Origin: Lentisphaeria bacterium UBA1829
GTDB taxonomy: Bacteria > Verrucomicrobiota > Lentisphaeria > Victivallales > UBA1829
Direction: 5' to 3'
DNA length: 7,378 nt
NCBI GenBank assembly: GCA_002338895.1
Contig: DDJH01000046.1
Span: forward strand, 2,297-9,674
Positions 1 through 5,492 of this stretch are shown here, one piece after another. A model generated the notes under the pieces. That model ran no database searches. It was given only the letters and a program-made list of their open reading frames with translations, and had not been told where the DNA came from. The stretch's first letter is position 1. Each line of letters opens with the position of its first letter. The translations under genes and the position numbers were made by a program.

Positions 1-48
1 CATTTGGTTCCATGCCTGATTCAGTCTCTGTGCATATTGTTCGTTCAT
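1..48 (-). CDS. Start of an unidentified gene, cut by the window edge
   Basis: On the minus strand an ATG at 48 opens a frame that stays open for 16 codons to the window edge and reads MNEQYAQRLNQAWNQM. Upstream is CAGAAAG (65-59), 10 nt from the ATG, the same context seen before the glycosidase and before the leader ORF at 4210, although the ribosome site is weak here. It would be the next gene after the glycosidase, but the strong terminator at 116-157 lies between them, so it would need its own promoter or terminator read-through. I see no convincing promoter between 49 and 115. Sixteen residues are too few to name a family. It could also be chance open frame. Confidence 0.42.
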   Translation of the reverse strand, partial: MNEQYAQRLNQAWNQM

Positions 49-115
49 CGGGGTGTTTCTTTCTGATTTTGAATGGGTTTTCCGATTGGAAATTTCCGCA
101 GATTCCTGCCTGTCC

Positions 116-157
116 GGAAAAGAAGATTTCCCGGGACAGGTGTCTGTCCCGGGAAAT
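116..157 (-). terminator. Intrinsic terminator of the pseudopilin-glycosidase operon
   Basis: The arms 126-139 and 144-157 form a perfect 14-bp inverted repeat (ATTTCCCGGGACAG and its complement) with a 4-nt loop. Read on the minus strand the hairpin is followed by a U-rich tail, CUUCUUUUCC (125-116). It begins 26 nt after the glycosidase stop codon. The plus-strand side has no T run, so it acts in the minus direction. The nearby segment 109-120 resembles the right arm and could form a competing bulged stem with 127-140. Confidence 0.85.
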
Positions 158-183
158 GATCCTGACAAGCTCTGCGGAGCGCG

Positions 184-3100
184 TTACCGGCCTTCCGCTG
201 GAACGGTGATCTCATAATAGAGAGCATGGTTCAGCTCAAAGACCGCCTTGCCGTTCCGGGTTTCGACGGGACACTCTCCGAGTTTCCGGCCCGAGATGTC
301 CAGACGTGTGACACGGTAGCGTTTCGCATCGCCGGGAAGCGTGACCGATCCTTCAACCGGCTGCAGAATGATCGGAAGCGTTCCCGCCTTGACGATTCGG
401 TTCCGCAGGGAGTTGTATTTCATCCCCTTGTTCCAGGCGCGGGCGACGGCCGCCAGAAGAAGATGTCGCGAGCTCTTGATCGGCTTCCCGTCGCAGCTGA
501 TCAGAACCAGGGCGGCAAAGTCGGTTTTCAGCCGGAACTGCGTGTCGCGCAGGACAATCGCCTGATCGGATGCCGGGAATCCGACAAATCCCTGTGTGCA
601 CGGCGTGTCGATCCTCGCCCGTCCGGTCCTGTTGTTCCAGAACAGTTCCCCGGTTTCGCTGACCACTTCCAGCGCCGTGTTGGGCAGCTGTGAGCGGTTC
701 GGTTTCCCCTCGCCGAACCGGAGACCCGCCTTCGTGCGGAACGATGCTTTGCGGACATCTTCCGGATCCAGATAATAGGTGGGATCTTCCAGTTCGCGCC
801 GTGTGATGTAGTGGGCGTATTCGCCGGAGGCCGGCCGGATGTCGCCGCGGAGGAACATCCGCGTGATGACCGGATAGAGCGCTAGCTGGAGAGGATCGTC
901 GTCGATCCCGAACGAATAGGTGATCGGCCGGAGGAAGGTCCCGTCCTTCTGCCGCGTGGAGCAGGTGAACTGGAAGATGCTCCAGTTGTGCAGAGAGGCG
1001 TAGGCGGGGACCAGAATCTGGGCGTCTGCACGGTATTCGTTGGTCGAACCGTCGTTCCACTCCGTCACGGTGAAGGGTTTCCCGAGGATGCGGCGGCCGG
1101 CAAGCGTGCCGATCAGACCCCCGTCCGGACTGAGAATCATCGGATTCGGCGCAAAGAGAATATTCTCCAGAAGCCAGCTGCCCGAGGCGGTCGGGTGCGA
1201 CCAGTAGTTGTGACGGTCCGTATAATCCAGCTGCGCATTCAGCTCGAAATCCAGCGGGTCGCGCGTCCAGTGATTGCTGCCGGTCATCGGAACCCGGACC
1301 CCCAGTTTCTTCAGGTGGGTTCGAATCTCGTGGTAGTACGACTTCTGAATCTCGTAGTAGAACAGGCGCATGTCCGCAAGACGGCGCAGGGAATACTGTT
1401 TCCCGCTCGGATTCATCGGAAGTTCCACACTGCCCTGTGCGGGATCCTCCGCGTCGTTCAGGGTCTTCCACGCTTTTTTCAACGCGTTCCGGTTTCCGTA
1501 CTTCTGCGCAAGATAGGCGTTGAAGCGTTCCTTCAGAATCTTCAGCGCATACGGAGAGGTGATCCGGTTCCGGTTCGGCTGGTAGAGCATCGAATTCTCG
1601 TTGTGGAAGATGATCAGCGCCAGAACGGGATCCTCCGCCAGAGTCAGACCGGTGTAGGGGTTCCGGTGCGCCAGAAGACGGGTGATAAACCGTTTCTGCG
1701 CTTCGATCAGCTCCGGAACGAACATGCCGTAGTAGTTGTAGCGCTGGCCGGCAAGCTGCGGACACTCCCCGGCGCCGATCACCCGGATTGTCTGGAGGTC
1801 CATCACAAGGTAGATGCCGTTTTCCTTGAGTTTGGAGATGAAGTATTCAAACCGGTCCTGATTCTCTTTCGAGAACTCGCCCGATTCGGAGTTCAGATCC
1901 AGAATCAGGCGCCTGGCGCGGGTGACCATGTCGAACTTGTGGAAGCGGATCGCGTTGACGCCGAGCCGGCGCAGGCGCTTTGCGTGAAAGTCCGCCTGTT
2001 CCCGGGTCGGGAAGCAGTGCTCGGCTTCGATGTTCATGCCGATGAACCGGACCTTCCGGCCGTTCTCAAAGACAAAGTTTTCTCCGTCGACTTTCACAAA
2101 TCCGAATTTTCCGGCCGGAGCCGGAACCAGTTCCGAAACGTCCAGAACGGTGCCCGTGGCGGTTTTCTCGTCGATTTTGGAAACTTCGATCCACTTGGAA
2201 TCATCAACATCGCCTGCGGGAATCGTCTTTTCCACGCAAAGATACGGGAAGGAGTCCGCCAGAGTCAGTCCGAGCAGCATCATCACCGCCTGCGGATGCT
2301 TCGGAGAGATCGACCCTTCCACCGATTCCAGCGCCTTCTCCGGATGCGGATTGCTCCACGCAAAGGTCCCGATGCCGATCGGAAGCGACGGATTGCGTCC
2401 GCGCCAGGCGATCACGGAACAGTCCGATTCCCCCGGCGTCCACCAGTTGGAGATCTCCTTCAGATTCCGCAGGGGAATGTCCACCGAGCTTCCATCCGTG
2501 TACCGGACCGTGTATTTCCCCAGTTCGGCCGGAGTCCAGGCGGAGGTGTGAAGAAAATAGATCCCTCCCGCCTTCCGTCCGTTCAGCGGAACGGTGAACT
2601 TGCACGGATACTGTTTCCAGTTTGAGCCCGCCGCAATCAGACAGTTCCGGTCGCCGTTTTTGAGCCGGTCCGTGATCCAGTACGAAATCCCGCCCAGCAC
2701 CACTTCGCCGGTCTGGTCGAACGAGCGCAGGTCGTTCCCTCCGCCCTGATCGGTCCAGCCGCCCCGTCCATCTTCCGGCGCCTCGTCCACGGTGGAGGCG
2801 TTGGCCGCCGCGTCCAGATGGATCAGCGTGAAGCGGGGCTTCTTCTTCTCGAATTCCTGCGAGGGAAGTTTCAGTCCTGTGTAATTCAAATCGAACTCAA
2901 ATTCCGCCTCCCGGAACGGCGGCTGGAAGGGAATGTGGAAGTAGATGTTGAAAAAGCTCGCGTTCCATTTGCGCATATCCTGGATTTTCAGTTTGAAATT
3001 CCCGGAAATCGTGAGTTTGCCGTGCTCCAGAGGGATGGTGACCGATTTCACGGAGCCGGTTTTCAGATGAAGTTTGGAGTAGCGGGAAGGAAGAAGAAGC

Positions 3101-3540
3101 GGGACCCCGTCGATCAGAAGTTCCTTTCCGGCGAAGGTCTCGGCTGGGAGACCGAAGGTGTAGCCGAGGTCGGCGACCGGATGGGCGTCCGGACTTTGCA
3201 GACGGAAGTACCAGTTCGCCGCATCGCTTCCATGAATGGTGATTTTCTTCTCCAGACGGATCGGCTTCCAGTCTTTGAACGGGGTGAAGCGGACTGCGAT
3301 CCGTTTACTGTCCAGTTCGATGGTGGAGATCTCTTCCACAAACTGCGCGTTCAGATCGTTCTCCGATGCGCTGGCCTTGTAGCCCGGCTTGATGACGACG
3401 ATCCGTCCGGTGACGTTCTCCGCGGAGAAGAGTCCGTTTTCCGAAATCCGAAGCCAGGAGAGCTGCTGTTTCCGCTCTGCGGCGGAAACCCCGATTGTCA
3501 GCATCAGGGCGGCGGCCAGAAAAAGCAGGTATGGTTTCAT
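184..3540 (-). CDS. Large secreted clan GH-A glycoside hydrolase (family unassigned)
   Basis: 1118 residues, predicted exported by Sec: residues 1-20 are a signal peptide (basic MKPY, then a hydrophobic core, ending VSA|AE). Residues 25-470 look beta-rich and contain a GWTDQGGGND motif (261-270), probably sugar-binding or accessory sandwich domains. A TIM barrel of the GH5/GH2/GH42 clan spans about 478-900: FVKVDGENFVFENG entry, IRFHKFD (531-537), HNEN (646-649) with E648 as likely acid/base, DRHNYW (775-780), and VTEWN (825-829) with E827 as likely nucleophile. Residues 950-1118 form a C-terminal beta domain with conserved ELFWNN and AWNKGM segments. Both catalytic Glu are present, so it is probably active with a retaining mechanism. 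The substrate cannot be told. The ATG has AAAGGA 6 nt upstream and lies 17 nt after the pseudopilin stop, so the two are cotranscribed. Alternative: a beta-galactosidase or mannanase-like enzyme. Confidence 0.88.
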   Translation of the reverse strand: MKPYLLFLAAALMLTIGVSAAERKQQLSWLRISENGLFSAENVTGRIVVIKPGYKASASENDLNAQFVEEISTIELDSKRIAVRFTPFKDWKPIRLEKKITIHGSDAANWYFRLQSPDAHPVADLGYTFGLPAETFAGKELLIDGVPLLLPSRYSKLHLKTGSVKSVTIPLEHGKLTISGNFKLKIQDMRKWNASFFNIYFHIPFQPPFREAEFEFDLNYTGLKLPSQEFEKKKPRFTLIHLDAAANASTVDEAPEDGRGGWTDQGGGNDLRSFDQTGEVVLGGISYWITDRLKNGDRNCLIAAGSNWKQYPCKFTVPLNGRKAGGIYFLHTSAWTPAELGKYTVRYTDGSSVDIPLRNLKEISNWWTPGESDCSVIAWRGRNPSLPIGIGTFAWSNPHPEKALESVEGSISPKHPQAVMMLLGLTLADSFPYLCVEKTIPAGDVDDSKWIEVSKIDEKTATGTVLDVSELVPAPAGKFGFVKVDGENFVFENGRKVRFIGMNIEAEHCFPTREQADFHAKRLRRLGVNAIRFHKFDMVTRARRLILDLNSESGEFSKENQDRFEYFISKLKENGIYLVMDLQTIRVIGAGECPQLAGQRYNYYGMFVPELIEAQKRFITRLLAHRNPYTGLTLAEDPVLALIIFHNENSMLYQPNRNRITSPYALKILKERFNAYLAQKYGNRNALKKAWKTLNDAEDPAQGSVELPMNPSGKQYSLRRLADMRLFYYEIQKSYYHEIRTHLKKLGVRVPMTGSNHWTRDPLDFELNAQLDYTDRHNYWSHPTASGSWLLENILFAPNPMILSPDGGLIGTLAGRRILGKPFTVTEWNDGSTNEYRADAQILVPAYASLHNWSIFQFTCSTRQKDGTFLRPITYSFGIDDDPLQLALYPVITRMFLRGDIRPASGEYAHYITRRELEDPTYYLDPEDVRKASFRTKAGLRFGEGKPNRSQLPNTALEVVSETGELFWNNRTGRARIDTPCTQGFVGFPASDQAIVLRDTQFRLKTDFAALVLISCDGKPIKSSRHLLLAAVARAWNKGMKYNSLRNRIVKAGTLPIILQPVEGSVTLPGDAKRYRVTRLDISGRKLGECPVETRNGKAVFELNHALYYEITVPAEGR

Positions 3541-3546
3541 GGTGGG

Positions 3547-3552
3547 TCCTTT
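3547..3552 (-). promoter_or_regulatory. Ribosome binding site of the glycosidase
   Basis: AAAGGA on the minus strand, 6 nt before the ATG at 3540, inside the 17-nt gap after the pseudopilin stop. It belongs to an 11-mer AAACAGAAAGG (3558-3548) that also occurs before the leader ORF at 4228-4218. It confirms the signal-peptide start and allows independent initiation in addition to coupling. Confidence 0.75.
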
Positions 3553-3557
3553 CTGTT

Positions 3558-4181
3558 TCAGTCTTTTAATTTGAATTCATCTTTGATTTGATAATTGCTG
3601 CCGATGTCGGAGAAGGTGCGGACGTGGCCGTCCACATACGAGAGAATCGTCGCATTGCGGATGTGCCGCCAGCCCGCCTGATCGTAATTGAGCGTGCTGC
3701 TCAGATGTTTCCCCCCTTTGAACGAGCCGTCGATGATGGTTCCGGTTCGCGACGGCTGCCGGATCCGGACGATCCGCTGATTGTTCAAATTGAGGTTCCC
3801 GGTATAGAACGCCGTCTTGATCCAGACATCGGCCGGATTGTTCAGGTCCTTCCGGCTGCCTTCCGGAACGATCCGGTTGTAGTTCTCCACGGCCGTCCGG
3901 TATTCCGTGCAGATGGAGATCGCCTCAAGACCGCTCTTCCCGGCACAGCGTTCCCGCCAGATCGTGGAATAGGCGGTGCAGTTCTCCATGGGCGTGTAGT
4001 CCTCGTTTTCCGTGACATAGGAACTGAACCCGAGGGCGAGCTGCTTGAAATGCCCCGCACATTCGATGGTCCGTGCCTGGATCCGCGACTTCCGGAGGGC
4101 CGGAAGAAGCAGCGAGATCAGAATCGCAAGAATGCTCACGATCATCAGAAGTTCGATCAAACTGAAAAAACGTTGTCTCAT
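3558..4181 (-). CDS. Prepilin-like protein (type II secretion pseudopilin, H-X9-DG class)
   Basis: 207 residues. The N-terminus MRQRFFSLIELLMIVSILA is a class III prepilin signal: short basic leader, F6 as +1, the required Glu at +5 (E10), then a hydrophobic helix to about residue 27 ending LLPALRKSR. Such proteins are cut and N-methylated by prepilin peptidase and sit in the inner membrane, assembling into a type II secretion pseudopilus or type IV pilus. Next comes C41-GHFKQLALGFSSYVTEN, the usual post-helix segment. The C-terminal part, GTIIDGSFKGGKH and WRH...SYVDGHV, matches the DUF1559-like/H-X9-DG prepilin tail, but with ten residues between H173 and D184. The -1 residue is Phe, not Gly. 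It is the first gene of the operon with the glycosidase. The start has only a weak GAGGG 4 nt upstream and overlaps a leader ORF. Substrate or partner unknown. Confidence 0.9.
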   Translation of the reverse strand: MRQRFFSLIELLMIVSILAILISLLLPALRKSRIQARTIECAGHFKQLALGFSSYVTENEDYTPMENCTAYSTIWRERCAGKSGLEAISICTEYRTAVENYNRIVPEGSRKDLNNPADVWIKTAFYTGNLNLNNQRIVRIRQPSRTGTIIDGSFKGGKHLSSTLNYDQAGWRHIRNATILSYVDGHVRTFSDIGSNYQIKDEFKLKD

Positions 4182-4210
4182 TTTTCCCTCTGTTCCTTCT
4201 TGTTTCCCAT
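4178..4210 (-). CDS. Possible 10-codon leader ORF overlapping the pseudopilin start
   Basis: In the transcript leader of the pseudopilin, an ATG at 4210 preceded by GAAAGG (4223-4218, 7 nt spacing) opens MGNKKEQREK and stops at TGA 4180-4178, overlapping the pseudopilin ATG (4181-4179) as ATGA. Its ribosome site is better than that of the pseudopilin itself, so ribosomes may load here and re-initiate. The peptide is strongly basic. Alternatively the A5 run (4185-4181) just before the stop allows a -1 slip or hides a sequence error, which would join the peptide to the pseudopilin leader. It may also be coincidental. Confidence 0.4.
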   Translation of the reverse strand: MGNKKEQREK

Positions 4211-4250
4211 CGCGTGACCTTTCTGTTTTTCCGCAGTTCTTCTATTTTTA

Positions 4251-4279
4251 ATTTTACAATAAAATCTGTTGAAAGTCAA
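4251..4279 (-). promoter_or_regulatory. Promoter of the pseudopilin-glycosidase operon
   Basis: On the minus strand, TTGACT (4279-4274) and TAAAAT (4256-4251) are separated by exactly 17 nt, a good sigma-70 type match. Transcription would start near 4244, giving a leader of about 62 nt before the pseudopilin ATG. The -35 box shares base 4274 with the -35 of the divergent araC-type gene. Confidence 0.72.
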
Positions 4280-4280
4280 C
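4268..4280. promoter_or_regulatory. Palindrome holding both -35 boxes (candidate operator)
   Basis: GTTGAAAGTCAAC is a 5-bp inverted repeat (GTTGA/TCAAC) around AAG. It contains the -35 of the plus promoter (TTGAAA, 4269-4274) and of the minus promoter (TTGACT, 4279-4274). A protein bound here would affect both directions at once. The symmetry may partly come from two TTGA-type -35 boxes facing away from each other, so the operator role is inference. Confidence 0.45.
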
Positions 4281-4297
4281 CCTTTTTCTGTTATATT
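4269..4297 (+). promoter_or_regulatory. Promoter of the AraC-family gene
   Basis: TTGAAA (4269-4274), 17-nt spacer, then TATATT (4292-4297) preceded by TG one base upstream (4289-4290), an extended -10. Transcription would start near 4304, only about 32 nt before the ATG at 4336. That places the upstream in-frame GTG (4303) at or before the transcript start and argues against it. Confidence 0.72.
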
Positions 4298-4322
4298 ATA
4301 TCGTGAAACAGGTGAAAAACAT

Positions 4323-4328
4323 AAGGAA
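4323..4328 (+). promoter_or_regulatory. Ribosome binding site deciding the AraC-gene start
   Basis: AAGGAA lies 7 nt before ATG 4336. The in-frame GTG codons at 4303 and 4312 have no Shine-Dalgarno sequence and the first coincides with the predicted transcript start, so 4336 is chosen as start. Confidence 0.75.
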
Positions 4329-4335
4329 AATTAAC

Positions 4336-5307
4336 ATGAAGGCCATTCAGAGAAATTCGCTGTTTTCCGATCGGGAGGAGTTCAAGCCGGAGACCATTAC
4401 AGGAAAAGGATCCGGAGAGCAGCTGCTGACGCTGCATCGGAAAAACTGCCGTCTTTACTACCTCTATCTACCTCCGGGGGCGGATGAGATGGTGTATGTC
4501 GAAAATTTCTTTGAAACGCATTGGCTGGAGAAGGCGCGCTTCGGACGGAAAAATGTCCCGTGGGCGTCCGTGGAATTCGTCCGGGAAGGTTCGCTGCTGG
4601 CCGAATCGCCGGATCTTCCGCATCCGCTGCGCATTCCGGCCGGGAGTCTGCTCTGGATTCCGCCGATTCGTGAAACCCTGCTCCGGACCGGCCCGGAAGG
4701 GTTCTGCCGGAAGGTCTCGCTGACCCTCGGCGGAGCGCTGCTGGCCGACTGGCAGAAAAAATGCGCGTTCCTGAACCATCGGGTCCTGCCGCAAATCGAC
4801 CGGAAACGATTTGAACTCCTCCTCGAAGATTTCCGCCAGCTCAGCGAACTCCATTCGGAGGAGGCCCTCCGCGCCAACGGAGTGACAAGCTGGAAACTGC
4901 TTCAGTTCCTGCGCAATCCCCGTCCGATCCGGGAGATCCCGGAATCCTTTCAGAAGGTGCTGGAGAAGCTCCGTCAGAATCTGGACCGCCCGATTCCCCT
5001 GAAACTTCTCGCGGACGAGGTCCGATGCACCCCGATTCATCTGGTCCGCGCCTTCCGGAACTATTTCGGGGAGACGCCGCATCGGATGCGCCGGAATCTG
5101 CGGATGCGTCTCGCGGCGGATCTGCTGTTGAACAATCCGGATCTCTCGATCAAGGAGATCGCCGCACAGGTCGGATACGACAATGCGCTGACCTTTTCCG
5201 CGGAATTCAAACGGGATCACGGAGAATCTCCCCGTCACTTCCGCAACAGCCGGAACTGGGAGGTCCCGGGCGGGAAAAAGGACTCCGCGGAGAATGTGTC
5301 CCGCTGA
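4336..5307 (+). CDS. AraC-family transcriptional regulator
   Basis: 323 residues from ATG 4336 (334 if the GTG at 4303 were used). The N-terminal part, about 30-135, has the short-strand pattern of a cupin-like ligand pocket (VPWASVEFVREGS, PHPLRIPAGSLLWIPP), typical of AraC proteins that bind sugars or related effectors. A helical linker runs about 155-200. The DNA-binding domain spans about 205-303 with two helix-turn-helix units: LKLLADEVRCTPIHLVRAFR and SIKEIAAQVGYDNALTFSAE, followed by the family signature FKRDHGESPRHFR. It ends with tandem in-frame stops, TGATGA. It is divergent from the pseudopilin-glycosidase operon and shares its promoter region, so the expected job is activation of that operon in response to a sugar, with autoregulation. 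The effector is unknown. The family assignment is firm, the target is inferred. Confidence 0.93.
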   Translation: MKAIQRNSLFSDREEFKPETITGKGSGEQLLTLHRKNCRLYYLYLPPGADEMVYVENFFETHWLEKARFGRKNVPWASVEFVREGSLLAESPDLPHPLRIPAGSLLWIPPIRETLLRTGPEGFCRKVSLTLGGALLADWQKKCAFLNHRVLPQIDRKRFELLLEDFRQLSELHSEEALRANGVTSWKLLQFLRNPRPIREIPESFQKVLEKLRQNLDRPIPLKLLADEVRCTPIHLVRAFRNYFGETPHRMRRNLRMRLAADLLLNNPDLSIKEIAAQVGYDNALTFSAEFKRDHGESPRHFRNSRNWEVPGGKKDSAENVSR

Positions 5308-5427
5308 TGATCCGGTCAAACGATTCCAATACGAAATTTTGAACTTAAATTCCTCTGCCGCATCCTTCCCGAAGGCGGCTCGGGTGTCACGTTTCATCCG
5401 GGAAAAGTAAGAAATTTGTTTTCCTGC
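5308..5427. other. Intergenic region between the two regulators, with competing hairpins
   Basis: No gene is visible here. Two mutually exclusive small stem-loops are present. One pairs GCCG and CCTT (5357-5360, 5364-5367) with AAGG and CGGC (5372-5375, 5376-5379) with a CAT bulge. The other pairs CCCGA (5368-5372) with TCGGG (5380-5384). Neither is followed by a T run, so a terminator for the AraC gene is possible but not shown. Confidence 0.3.
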
Positions 5428-5439
5428 TTGTTTTCACGG
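5398..5439. repeat. Imperfect inverted repeat at the WYL promoter (candidate operator)
   Basis: CCGGGAAAA (5398-5406) and TTTTCACGG (5431-5439) are complementary at 8 of 9 positions, separated by 24 nt. The right arm overlaps the proposed -35 box. Within it, GGAAAA (5401-5406) also pairs with TTTTCC (5419-5424). WYL proteins often control their own genes, so this is a candidate site for autoregulation; the role is inferred only from symmetry and position. Confidence 0.3.
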
Positions 5440-5455
5440 GACTCTCTGATATATT
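5428..5455 (+). promoter_or_regulatory. Promoter of the WYL regulator
   Basis: TATATT (5450-5455) with TG one base upstream (5447-5448) forms an extended -10 identical in type to that of the AraC gene. The -35 is weak: TTGTTT (5428-5433), 16-nt spacing. An extended -10 often tolerates a poor -35. The start would be near 5462. Confidence 0.55.
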
Positions 5456-5482
5456 AGCAGGAATTTTTGACTCTGACCGAAT

Positions 5483-5486
5483 GGAG
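5483..5486 (+). promoter_or_regulatory. Ribosome binding site favouring a GTG start of the WYL gene
   Basis: GGAG, 6 nt before GTG 5493. It overlaps the alternative ATG at 5481, whose own upstream region offers only CAGGAA 17 nt away, too far to serve. The choice of GTG gives a leader of about 31 nt, matching the AraC gene. Confidence 0.5.
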
Positions 5487-5492
5487 AGCACC

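Noticed and set aside
353..1765. Minus-strand open frame of 470 codons in another frame of the glycosidase
   Set aside because: Shifted-frame shadow: low-complexity Arg/Pro/Ser/Gly-rich composition, no motif, no ribosome site.
988..2625. Long plus-strand open frame of 545 codons inside the glycosidase
   Set aside because: It lies fully antisense to a gene with signal peptide, catalytic motifs and a ribosome site. Its translation is rich in Arg, Val and Gln with no recognisable domain, as expected from the opposite strand of a GC-rich gene.
4303..4335. GTG at 4303 as start of the AraC protein
   Set aside because: It has no Shine-Dalgarno sequence and falls at the predicted transcript start, while ATG 4336 has AAGGAA at 7 nt.
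4468..5397. Minus-strand open frame of 309 codons opposite the AraC gene
   Set aside because: Antisense to a clear two-HTH AraC protein; no ribosome site or recognisable motif.
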